Assembly (NCBI RefSeq): GCF_028554725.1
Contig: NC_071671.1
Span: 5,430,501 to 5,494,500 of the forward strand
DNA length: 64,000 bases
Direction of reading: 5' to 3'
Source of the DNA: Zeugodacus cucurbitae
Lineage: Eukaryota; Arthropoda; Insecta; Diptera; Tephritidae
Each line of letters opens with the position of its first letter. The stretch's first letter is position 1. Under the pieces are notes generated by a model. It saw only the letters and a list, made by a program, of their open reading frames with translations. It was not told the origin of the DNA and searched no databases. Below are positions 1-11,800 of the stretch, piece after piece. Position numbers and translations under genes: made by a program.

Positions 1-211
1 TTGGTAAAGCGAAATTTAAATTTTCTTTAAAAAATATATGCATATTAAAATATATGCATAAAACGTGACGTACAAGACGGAAATATCAAGTAAAAATGAA
101 ATATTCCCATCCGCGTTGGCAGTTTTAGTTATTGCTCTATTCTATTTCTTCTCTCAGATTTTTAATGTGGCTTTGTCTTATGCCTTACTTCTATTCAACG
201 CACACACTTTG
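1..211. other. Window edge, 3' flank of the RWD gene
   Basis: AT-rich noncoding sequence after the stop codon of the RWD-domain gene. I see no gene in it. The open frame that runs through 65-625 on the plus strand is antisense to the RWD gene and has no protein-like features. Confidence 0.5.
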
Positions 212-1132
212 CTACTCCAAACCGAAGAGCTCTTTCTTCATATAACCCGATTTGTGCGTTTCCAAGTATTTCATAAAGAGCGCCATATTCATTACACCCT
301 CCTCATTGTCGAGATCATCGCAGAAGAGCTGCTCCTTGAAACCATCGAAACGCCGACGTTGCGCCAATTTACCCTGCCACAGTTCGCTCTTGCAAATCGT
401 TATGTGCTGCCAGTGCATAGCTTTGAGTGTGCGCCAAAATTCCTGCGTGTGCTCATGCAAACCCTCTACGCATATAATGCCCGGCTTGCCTGGGCGCGAG
501 AAACCACTCAAATCCATATTGCGCGCCACTCTTTGTATCTCTTGACGCTTTTTCTTCGATTTAATGTGGTGCGAGTAAATCCACAAACGCTCACATTCCA
601 ATGCGCACTCATTATCCACTGCTGACTGCTTTTTCAACTCGAATTCGCTGGCATCACGCATGATCAACTCGTTGAGTTCATCCTGCAGCCAGGACACCAC
701 TTGAAAGACATAACATTCACTCTTATCCATGCTTGCTATGTACTTCTCAATTTCACGCTTTAAATGCATTTCTTTAGCTTTGCCCAAAAGCGCGCTGATT
801 ACCGTAACAATGGCGTTCTCCAGCAGCGGATAGAGATTGGGCAATTCAATGCGTATATCCACCTTCTCTTTGGACTTGCCATGCAACACACTAACGGAAA
901 TCACATAATCCAAATGTGCCTTCAACACCTGCGTGGGTACAACTGTGGGCGTATTGAGAAAGTCATTGAAGTCGCTGATGACGCTCGCATCGAAGATATG
1001 CATTTCGCCGGGTGTACAATAGATCGATGAGAGCAAGTCCAGCTCCTCCAATTGCTTGCTAATGCATTGCACATATAGCTCACGTTCGTTCAGTTGTTCC
1101 AGTTGTATGGTCGGCTGATCGTCGGTGTCCAT
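212..1132 (-). CDS. RWD domain-containing protein 2 (RWDD2A/B-like), RWD plus DUF1115
   Basis: Single-exon gene of 306 aa. The N-terminal half (about residues 18-160) is an RWD domain, seen in the run ELDLLSSIY, the conserved ELPNLYP turn and the YVFQVVSWLQDEL helix. The C-terminal half (about 185-300) is the DUF1115 region, with LWIYSHHI, LSGFSRPGKPGIICVEG and FWRTLKAMHW, which match the RWDD2A/RWDD2B family closely. RWD domains are protein-interaction folds related to ubiquitin-conjugating enzymes but lack the catalytic cysteine. The molecular role of RWDD2 proteins is not well defined. The ATG at 1132 is the first in frame and precedes an acidic lead. The gene could lie inside the first intron of the plus-strand EAR-repeat gene, whose 5' exon was not found. 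Confidence 0.9.
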   Translation of the reverse strand: MDTDDQPTIQLEQLNERELYVQCISKQLEELDLLSSIYCTPGEMHIFDASVISDFNDFLNTPTVVPTQVLKAHLDYVISVSVLHGKSKEKVDIRIELPNLYPLLENAIVTVISALLGKAKEMHLKREIEKYIASMDKSECYVFQVVSWLQDELNELIMRDASEFELKKQSAVDNECALECERLWIYSHHIKSKKKRQEIQRVARNMDLSGFSRPGKPGIICVEGLHEHTQEFWRTLKAMHWQHITICKSELWQGKLAQRRRFDGFKEQLFCDDLDNEEGVMNMALFMKYLETHKSGYMKKELFGLE

Positions 1133-1780
1133 GGTTTATTGTTTTATTTTTATTTTCGCTGTAAGAACAGAAATCTTCAATCAGATCGGTATACAATAAA
1201 TGGGTACATAAACATTAGCAATGTATTATGCCCAAATACATTATATACCGATAGATAGGTAAATATTTCTGTACTTCACTTTCGACTTACAATGTACATA
1301 TATACGAGTACATATGTATGTAAGTAGGTAACAGATAAATATGTATGCGGGCATCTATCTAATAAGCTTATGTATGAAGTTTGTCGACTTTGATGAGAGA
1401 CAAAACGTTAATAAACGGTATAAACACAATAAAAATATAATGAACTTAAAAATGAGAGTTGTGAAAACAAAGCACTCAATATTCAATACTTAAGATAATC
1501 GCAAAAATATTAGAAGCGTAAAATATATAGGCATGAGTACGAAAGCTGATTATAATTAAGGAAAGAATCCCATTTGGGTGAATTTATGAACGGTTTGTAC
1601 ACATTCCTAAGATGTAATATCTTATATCCGGAAGTCTGTATACTCGTTGGAAGCAGGGGATATATTAACTAATAATGGGGAGAGGGGAAAGACCTGTGTT
1701 GAAGCCATATTTTGATTCTATTTATTATAAATTAACGAACTTAGTTCCACCAACATGATAAGACAACATCAAATTCACGA
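1133..1780. other. Noncoding spacer / promoter region
   Basis: Upstream region of the RWD gene and presumed 5' intron or flank of the EAR-repeat gene. It is AT-rich with short tata/tatg runs. I looked for a signal-peptide exon for the EAR gene here and found no convincing one. Confidence 0.4.
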
Positions 1781-1851
1781 TTTTAAGGTCTTGTCCAGCG
1801 ACTTCCACAATTTAATGGAGTGACGCTCTGAACAGGATATACATTTCTTCT

Positions 1852-1935
1852 TACCGGAGGAAGCCGAGGAAGGGGAAGGCCTCCACTTCGTTGGAGGGAC
1901 CAGGTGGTAAGCGACCTGGTTACACTTGGGATCGG
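1852..1935 (+). mobile_element. Short 3'-end fragment of the RTE-like LINE
   Basis: About 85 bp that match the LINE at 34597-34675 closely (GGAGGAAGCCGAGGAAGGGG, then a run ending CACTTGGGAT). It encodes the SRGRGRP...CW.DQV segment of the LINE C-terminus. It abuts the interspersed repeat that follows and disrupts that repeat's 5' part. Confidence 0.8.
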
Positions 1936-2781
1936 AAGTGTCATAACTAATCCATAAATAAAGTTATAAAAGTAAAATTTGGAACAGAGGATCGCACTAG
2001 GAAGGGGCATATTTGGATGTAATTTTTTTGGGAAAGTGGGCGTGGCCCCGCCCCCAAATCGGTTATTTGTATATATCTCGCTTTCTGCAGTCAGTTCTCT
2101 TACGTACCCCACCACACACAATGAAATTAGTTGAAATCGGATAATAACCACGCCCACCTCCCATACAAAGGTTAGGTTGAAAATTACTAAAAGTGAGTTA
2201 ACTCAGAAACACTAAATTTCACATAAGAAATGGCAGATAGAAGCTGCACTCAGATTTTTTTACAAAATGAAAAATGGGCGTGGCATCGTCCACTTATGGG
2301 TCAAAAATCAGGAACTACTCGACCGATTTCAATGAAACTTGGTTTGTAATAGTTTCCTTACATCCCAATGATATGTTGTGAAAATAGGCCAAATCGCTTC
2401 ACAACCACGCCTACTTCCTATATACCAGAACTTTGAAGACAATCTGAATCGTTTACTTTACATACAATATATAAAGTAAGCACTAGTGAAGATATCGATG
2501 CAGAACTTTGCACAAATACTACCTTTATAGTGTGGCAGCCCCAATCTAAAAATCGCCGAAATCGGACCATAGGTTTTCAAGGCCCCATTCATCGAACACG
2601 AGGACCTCGGTGCTTTTAACCTAATATTATGGTTTCCAACTTTCAATGGACTTTATACAATATATATGACGAATATGTGGGTCAAATTGTGTATTATATA
2701 ATATTAATTAAGTTAGATAAATAAATTGCGAGAGTATAAAATGTTCGGTTACACCCAACATAGCCCTTCCTTACTTGTTGT
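1936..2781. repeat. Interspersed noncoding repeat, family A, copy 1 (truncated)
   Basis: This stretch aligns with 57741-58610 over nearly its whole length. Shared landmarks are the GGGGCATATTTGGATGTAAT block, the GTGGGCG...CCCCG block, AACCACGCCCACCTCCCATA, the AATCGCTTCACAACCACGCC block, and the terminal TTGCGAGAGTATAAAATGTT followed by CCCTTCCTTACTTGTT. It has no intact ORF. The 5' end that survives in the second copy is missing here and is replaced by a LINE fragment. Confidence 0.85.
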
Positions 2782-2832
2782 ATATTAGTTCTTACTCACA
2801 AATACCCTAAAACCCTAACAAATCATTTTCAG

Positions 2833-5800
2833 CCGCCTATTCCTTCAATGGACTCAGTAAAATCGAATCGGTACCGGTTTCGTTCCCGCTTGACATTTGC
2901 ATACTCGCATTGGAAGGTGTAAAATATGCAGCCTCATTGCATAGAAACAAAAATGGTGTGCGGCATTTAACAGTTTACAAGAATGTGGTAAGTATTGCAG
3001 TAAAATGCAGGCCACAACCGATTTACTAACTTCCATATTTTGCAGAATAACAACTACAGCGAACTGCACAACATTGCCATGCCCAATGCAGTCGCCATGG
3101 ATTGCAAGGCGCTCGGTACGAAGGGCTACATTGCGTTGGCTTTCAATCTAACACAAACGATAGATAACGCACGAGATGGCTCACCGATTTACCTGCTCAC
3201 CGCCGACGATCGCCTACGCGCCGTACAATTCTTCGGCACTAAAAATCTGTATTCGATTTACTTACGCACCACCGCGAACGATTTGTTTATGTTGCAAACA
3301 TTGCGCAGCAGCGATGAGGCGCCGAATCCACGTTGCCCCTACTATAAGTGGTCGGGTACATCGTTTACACTGCTCGCACGCATACCATGCAGCAATGCGC
3401 GTCATGTCGAACCGTTCGCCATTAACTATGAGAATTATGTGGCGTTGGCGAACTATGCCGATCAAAAGGGACGCACCACAACATATTCGGAAATTTATAA
3501 ATTTGTACGCGAAACGAAACGTTTTCAGCTCTTCCAGAAGATACGCACCTACGGTGCGGTGGATGTGCGTTACTTTAGTGCACCGTTAGATGAGGTGAGG
3601 CGACGCCATTTCCTTGTCTTTGGCAATTCGGTTAGCCGCAGTAAGAGTGCGGTACGCGGTGAGGACACTAAAGAGGCGGATTCGGTATTTTACGTCTTCG
3701 ATAAAGGACAATTCGTGCCTTATCAGAGTTTATCGCTGTATGCGGTGGAGCAATTTCTGCCAGTACAGGTAGGTTAATTGACTTAGGGGATTTTCTTACT
3801 AATTTCATTTAATTCGAAAAAAAAAAACAAATATAAAAAAGAATGTAGATGCTGAGAAATTTTTACTGCTGGTGGCTTGCAAGGATCAGGATACAAAAAT
3901 TTATAATCTGAACGATTGGAAATTCGAACCTTCGAATGTGCAATTTACCGAAGGCGCTTTGGGGCGTGGCGTATCGAAGATGAGAATTCATCAAGAGAGC
4001 GAAAAAAGCTATTTAGGTAGGTATTGGATTTCAGAATAAATAATACAGTATGGTGGGGAATTCGAGGCAATTCGCTTACTTTTTATAAAAAAAATGAAAC
4101 ATTTAATTTTTCTAAAAAACTTTGAATCAATTTATTTGTGATTCTTCGGGACATAAAGCCCTACTTCTTGGCGACCAAGTTTTCTTCAAAACTCTTTTGT
4201 TTCTTACTCCCTTCGTAAACACGATATAACACCGAAAATATTAATTTGTATGCGAAATTCACCACAGTTAAAAAATTGGAGAAAGTTAATCTGAAAGATT
4301 CATTAATTTATTTGTAAAATTTAATTTTAGTCATCGCAAATGAGAAAATGACCGAAAATGACACGAACATTTTTCAGCCGATCTTCAAGCAAGACGAGCA
4401 CGCGAATGCTTTACGCCAACAGATAATCGATTGGACTAAAACGCAGATAGAGCGTTTGGCACAAATCGATGTTAGTAAATTGCAAAAGGATGTAGAGGTA
4501 AAAGAAGAGACATGCAAGAAGATTCGACAATAGCCAGTCACACTATAACTCTTTCAGGAAAAACTGTCACAACAAGGTCAACGCCCGAACATCAACACGC
4601 AAGTGCCAGTTATACCACAGGCCGATATACAAACTGTGAACACAAATTCGGTAAGTAACGCTTAGAAGTGTAAATTATTAATGACAAACAAAAGTTAAAA
4701 TGTTATTCGCTATCTTAATGACCACAGTTCGTTTATCCGAAAACGCATTTCACAAGCCACTATTGGCAGGCGTTGCATTTCGCCACCCAAGCAATGGATG
4801 GCATTGAGGCTGAGCTCAAATCAGTCCCCAACAAGCGGCTTAAGCGTGCCACGCCCACAACTGCAGCCAACAAGGAATTCGACAATATTCGAGTCGACAC
4901 ACTTGTTGTTAAGCACAAGCTGGAGGCCCACCGTGTGAATGATGTTGAGGCAATACGTCCCACATTTGAGAAAGTTCAAGCTAAAAAGGTGCGTGTAACT
5001 GGCAGATATCAAGCGAAGCAGCGTACATTGGAGGAAGACGTCTCCAACTCGGCAACACCAAGAGTTTTGGCGCCTACATTAGCAGTCAAGAATTTGCAAA
5101 TTAATGGCCATTTGAATGATTATGAATGGAACGATTTGCTAAATTATACATTGAAGCGTAACGGTCTGCAGTCGCTTGAACAACCGACGCATATAGGTAA
5201 TTTAGTAGCGGAATCAGTACGCGTGTTGAGCGCTGTTATTGATGGCAATAATTTGAATGATCTCATACCAATCGATGCTGACGACGAAGTTGCTGAGGAT
5301 CACACATATATGGTTAATCAATCAGTACTGTTTGAAGCACCTGTAAAAGCTAAGGAGTTATTTGTAGAAGAGCGTCTAAATCATATACACGTGCAACAAA
5401 ATAAACTAAATGTGCTGCTGAAGAAACTGCCAAATATAACACAAGTGATTGAAGGTGTAAAGACTTTGGAAAATGTGCACATTTTGCAGCCGGTTACAAT
5501 GGCGGTAAGTGATAGGGTAAGTAGTGCACGAAATGCGCTGATGTCAGTATATTTACAAGTAAAACTCAATTCAATTTATTTTATAAATTTTTTTAGCAAT
5601 TGTATCAATAATTTTTAAAATAAATTTAAAAAATATGATTAGTTTAGAATTAACAATTATTTCTCCCACATTAGGGTCGTACGTTGGGTTCAAGCTTACA
5701 GTCCTTGTCCTCACAACAAATCATACACGATGACCTTATACTCAATGGTGATTTTACTATAAAAGGCGACGCAATTATAACCAATCTTCTAAGTGTCGGG

Positions 5801-8800
5801 GACTTTTTGGATCAAACCACCAAAATGAGTACCAAACAGACATTGGAAAATGGTATCGATATAACACAGACGCTAGAGAATGTCAATATTAAATTTGAAC
5901 AGCCATTGGAAGCGAATAATACATTATTAGCATTCGTCAATGCAGTGGACTTGCAGCAACTAATTAAAACAAATTTCAAAAGCCTACAGGTGATTGAGGG
6001 TGAGAAGCACTTCAAGCAGACACTCGAAATATGCAGAGGTTTCAGTGAAGTCAAACATTTAAATGGTGTAGATATTGAAAAATTACCCGAACGTTTTTTA
6101 CTTAAGTCTGCAAACCAGAATATCAAGGCACCACTGAATTTGGGTAGTATACAAACGTCCAGGTATGTGAAATAAACTTAAAAAAAAAAAAACAAATATT
6201 ACATTAATCATTGCACTCTTTTACGTTTAGTGTTGTCGCTCACGATTTAAAACTGCAGGATAAAGAAATTAAAGCATATGTCACCAGCAACGGACACCAG
6301 CATTTGCCCGGTACACTAACAGTGGGCAAGTTAAATGCACAATATTTGGACATTGAACGATTGCATACTAATGGACGTGTTTTGGGCAAGTCAACGAACT
6401 CTGCTTACGAACAGCCACTGATTGCGCAGTTATTGTCTAACATGACAATAGGCACTGACTTGTTAGCACCAAATCAAAAATTCTCGAACACTATATTTGT
6501 AGGTAATTTACGTTTGGGTAATGGCAGCATTAATGGACGCCCAATTCATGCAATTGAAAAACAGCTGCAGCATCTAAATGCAGATATACATTTTGAAGGG
6601 AGTTATAAATTCAACTATAATATGAATATAAGCCATTTAACATTTCATGGCAAATTGAATGATATACCTGCAACGGAATTTGGTCACAGTTGGTTGCAGA
6701 AAAGTGGTCGGCAAGTTTTTACCTCCCCTCAAAGCTTATCGGACGTGAATTGTCTGAAAGAAATGCAACTTGAAGGCACACTTAATAATCATCAAATAGA
6801 CGATTTCTACGCTAAAACTTACTGGACCAATCGGAATGAGTACATTGATGCTATGGAGTTTCGTAAGTTTATCTGAAGCAAATAAGCATATAATAATATT
6901 CAATATTATATGATCTTAGAAAATCCCATTCAAATGGAAGCACCGCTTAGTACAACCACGTTAAATGGTATACATGTACCTCTGGATATAATTAATGCCA
7001 ACTCTACTGCACCGCAAACCTTATATGCTAGCGCATCCATTCACGGTCAGCTTAACGTATTAGGCGCTGGTGGTATTTACAATGTATCTACCTTGAATGG
7101 TATAAACTTGTGGGAATTAGAAAGATTTCTCAAAGGAGTTGGAGATAATACTTTTCATGTTGAGCATGCCAGCTTTGGCCAGACGCCACTATATCACACT
7201 TTAAATCGATACGAATTGCCGTTGTTGCTGGACAAAGTTTGGCTGGCCAATGAAAACGTTCGTCTGAGTCAACATGTCGAATTGACAAATGCTACTTTTG
7301 ATGGTTTATTGGAATTTGAGGTAATTTATTTAATAATACACTTATATTGGTGAAAAAATAATTTTAAGCATTCATAGGGTTTGGTAAATAACATAAATTT
7401 GCAATATTTGAAAGCAAATTATTTGAGTTTATCTCGACCACAAGATATGCACACTGAATTGATTCTGGCCAGTGAGGCAAAGTTCGAAGGTGAATTATCT
7501 GCCAACAACGTACGACTGACTGGATTACTAGTGGAAACTAGCAGGTAGGCAATGTATCAGGTGTTAACACACTTATAATAAACAATGATCAATTATATAT
7601 TGCTTATTCTCGTACACTTTTAATTTAAGGCATTTAATATAAGCGAGTAAAGTAAAATTCAGATACATACATAAACACATTCGTTGGTTCACCATATTAC
7701 TCATTTATTTTAGCATTAATTTTAATATTTTTTTCCAATATTTATACACGAACAAAAAGTTCAGCGCAAAATAACCGTCGTATACCTTGCACATTCCAAG
7801 TACCATATAGCGAAAGATAAAAGAGAAAATCAATTCACTGCGTAATTTGAAAACCACTGTAATTAGTTACTTGAACAAAGCGACGAAAACGGGGAGAAAC
7901 AAAAACAGATGATTCACAAATCAATGCGCAGACAATAATCAACCAACAACTATAAAGATTGCGTTCATTTTCACACTATATTTTAGTATTTTCATGTTGT
8001 TTACATTACCTTTAAATTATTTATATATTTTGCACATTAAATTTTGCAAACTTTCTACACAAAAAGTAAAATCGAAGGCCACACGCGAGAAACACTTCAC
8101 TATTTACTTCAACAAAACACAAAACATCAAAACTGTCAATGAATCTCCAGTGTAGCCACTTTGTGTTTTCTGGTTATTTGTTAACGTCAAACCGAGACAG
8201 AAATTCCTCAAGAATTATAATATTTAAAAATTTATTTGTGGGGTATATTAAAGCTAAATATTTAAAATAAATAATATAATTTTATAAATAAGTAATACTG
8301 TGCATGTTGTGCCAGTTATGTATGTGAAATAGAATCACTAAGTTCTAATCACATATAAACTTGGTAACTCTGCTAGTTCCGAGAAACTTATATTATTACA
8401 GCACCTCCCGAACTGTTTGTGATTGCTATACATATGCAAAAATGCAAAATTTAAAAAACAAAATAATATTTTCAGAAATTCTGCCATGAATTTCAACGAA
8501 TTCGTTGCTAATACACTGAAAACAGATGGACCCCATGAAATACGCGCTAGCTGGAGCTTAGTAAGTGCGCTAGTACAAGAAGATTTGCATAATGTACAAA
8601 TAAACAATTTGAATTTGGCAAATGATGTGTTGCGTCTGGACACACCTTGTGCACCGGTAACCGCACCAAAACACTTAAGAAAAACCAATATTCGGAAACT
8701 ATATACCACACCTAGCAGTACCATAAATGGTATACAAGTAAATGATTGGATGCAAACGGCCGTTTACCTGCAAGACAATCACACAATTAATGGTAACATC

Positions 8801-11800
8801 ACACTCAACACCGTTAACATGTACCACGATTTGAGTGTATTAGGCACCGTTAATGGGGTCTCCGATTTCAACGAACAAACATTATTGTTACGTAATATAC
8901 CAAACCAAATCTTACATGGAGATATGTATATTAATAGTATGCTATCAAAAAATCCGCGTATATTAGTAAACAGTTTTGAAAATTTATATGTCCACAATGT
9001 CAATGGGCAACCAGTAGATGTATTCTATGCGCAGTGCGCAAACATTTCCAAAGTGGTAATCGTTGACGGAACTTTGGTCTTTCTGCAACCGTTGGTGGTA
9101 CAGAAGTACCATAATCGCGCTACAACTGAAGTCAAATGGAAACGTAGCACATCAACAGTAAATGAAATTATAGACAAGAATAGAATGACTGAGATGCCCA
9201 GCTGGAAGTCTATACTTACAACGGTGCAACAGTTGAAAGAGTTTATCGATGGTAAGACATTGTAAATGCAGCAACCTGCAAAAGGGTTTAAGAAATATGG
9301 TATGAATAAGTTTGTAACTCTTAACAGCTTCCTACTATGTCTTGAAAACCTTTGAAGTGCGCCAAAGTTTATCCGTTAATGCTACTAAAATAGTACATTT
9401 CAAATTGAAAGAAGACAACAGCAGTGTCCAGGATGTTATTGGTATAGTGAATGGAAATGATGAGCAGTCGCCTGTATACTATAAATGGTCATTAAGAGAA
9501 AAAAAATTTCAACAGCTTCAAGGTACGTAAACAAATTAATTTTTTTGTTATCAAATTTAATGAGAAACACCGTCATATGTGTATATACTATATATAATTA
9601 CTTTATTTTAAATAGCTTTCAAATTTCGTGGACATTTTAGTCCTATGATATTCGAATATTAGTTATAAAAATGTGAAAAATTAAAGAAAGTACATTAAAT
9701 ACATACATGCATATGTATTATTTGCGCAAAAAGTATGTTTAAAGATTTTCCCCAACATTAATAATATCCGTTCTTTGCTTCGGTAATCGAAAGACATATG
9801 TAAAAGATGTGTGTGTGTGTGCTAAATTGCATGTCGATGGCGTTGTCTATTTTCAATATTAACAATTTTAGTTATATATACGTAATCAGCGTACAAAATA
9901 TAGTTTAAAATACTTCTAAGAAAATGAAATTAGAGTGTTGCTTACTCTTTTGCCTTAAAACCAAAAGTTATTCACTTATTGCTCCAATTCATCGCTTTGC
10001 ACGTCAATTATTGCGCGCAGTATACCCAACTCTAGTTTTTGAGCCGATCGCGGTCGTAAACGATTCATAACGTTTGCAACGTAAAGACCTAATGCTTCAT
10101 GCCGTGATGAATTGCAAAGATTTTTGAAGAAAGTCGGTGGCAGTGAATTGTCGAAGTTTCCTAAATTAATTATGCCACCTGTAGCGTTTGTATGATTTGC
10201 ATGGTTAACTGCTCCACCTACAGCGCCATTAATTGTACCGTTTCCAGAGTCAAATATAATGTCATTACGAAAGTCTATCTCTTCAAGCCGTGGTGAATAA
10301 CCGTTTGTTGATGTGGAAGCCACTGTAGCGGCAGTTGAAGAGGAAGGACCTCCACCACCATTTGTCAACTCTACGCGTGAATTTCCAGTTATTGTAATTA
10401 AATTAATACCTGTTGGTGGATTAGTTCCATCATTGGGCTCTTGTTTAATGTTGATGGATGGTACATTATTTAAAGCCAAGGAGCTTTCGTGTAGAGATGC
10501 ACTAGTGTTAGCATTGCTAGCATTCGAAGTACTGCGAGCATTTGTTGTTGAAGTTGTGGTCATTGATTGAGCTGATGACGCCGTCGTATTTGAGTGGCTA
10601 TTGTTCGGTTTTTTAGCAGGTTGAGAACCTAAACCTGGCTGTGTTTCCACCAATTTACGTTTAATTGATTCAGGCAATTGTATGGACTCGCCGACCCCCA
10701 ATACTTGACCAGCTACACGTATAGCTGAATTTTTCTGCTGACCGCTGCTACTTGTAGACTGACCTGTACGGGGCGTAGATGTGTTTCCAGCTCCTACACT
10801 TGAAGTTTTCTTCATGGTTATTCCTTTCTTGTGCAAAGCAGCGACAGTGGCTGCGGCTGATGCGTTGGCTGTAGGCGTGGAATTAAGTGATGTATTATGT
10901 GCTGGCCGGGATGGCGCTTGAGAATTCAATAACTTCTTTTCCTCAGCAGCTGGTGATGAGGATTTGCTCTGATTAGCAGTGTTTGCTTTTGTTTGTGATT
11001 TAACTAAAACTTTTTCCTCCTTTTCGGGAGTTGTCTCATTAGAACCACCAGATTTCATAGATTTTGACGGGCTTTCGCCATCTGATGTGGCTGAAGAGTT
11101 TTTACCTTGTCCGGCTGTTGGTTCTTCTTCTTCTTGTACTTCTAACATCTCATACTCTTCATCCTCCTCCATAGACACCATTCCATCACTTAAAATATAT
11201 TTTCAAATTTAGAAATGCAATGTGAAGCAAGAACACTTAACTTACTCGTCTTGTTTTGGATCTTCCTCTTTCATAGGTTGATGGATTTGCTCCATTAGAT
11301 CGAAAAGTTTCCATGATGGAGTACGTTTGGTTTTCTCTTGTTCGTATTTCTTTTGGAGTACCTTGAATATCGATCGAGCCTCATGCACTGTAAAAAATTG
11401 CAAGAAAATAAAAACAATTAAAAAGGCGAAACGAAATACTTCAGAACTTATTTACCGGATAATTTATTATTTTTGCCTACGCGCGCCCAAGCATCGTCTA
11501 CTTCTTTTTTGCCCGCTGGCGGAAAATTCGGATGTAGCACTTTTTCTTCGGCTATATCTGCCAATATTTTATCCAATTGAATGGGCATTATATAGCGGTA
11601 TTACCTTGAGATTACTACACACTTTTATTAATAGTTATTTATAATTTCACTTTTTTACAATTATTTCTTTAACAATTTTTGTACGCCACTTTTGTTACTT
11701 TTGCATCTGCTTTCTATACTTTTCTGTTTTATGTGTGTGTAATTTCGTGAATGCAGTAACGCGCTTCTTGCAAAACAAAGCGGCGACCGAGCAACGAATT

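Noticed and set aside
65..625. 186-codon plus-strand open frame at the window start
   Set aside because: Antisense to the RWD/DUF1115 gene, whose minus-strand translation has clear family motifs.
1585..1680. Candidate first exon (ATG near 1586) of the EAR-repeat gene
   Set aside because: No signal-peptide hydrophobic core and no compatible splice donor. Left unassigned.
1783..2157. 124-codon minus-strand open frame (and similar at 57542-57968, 58457-58660)
   Set aside because: Lies in interspersed repeat A and LINE fragments. Not conserved between repeat copies as protein.
10313..10570. Plus-strand open frames across 10313-11212
   Set aside because: Antisense to the low-complexity Ser/Thr/Asn-rich region of the MADF/BESS-like gene.
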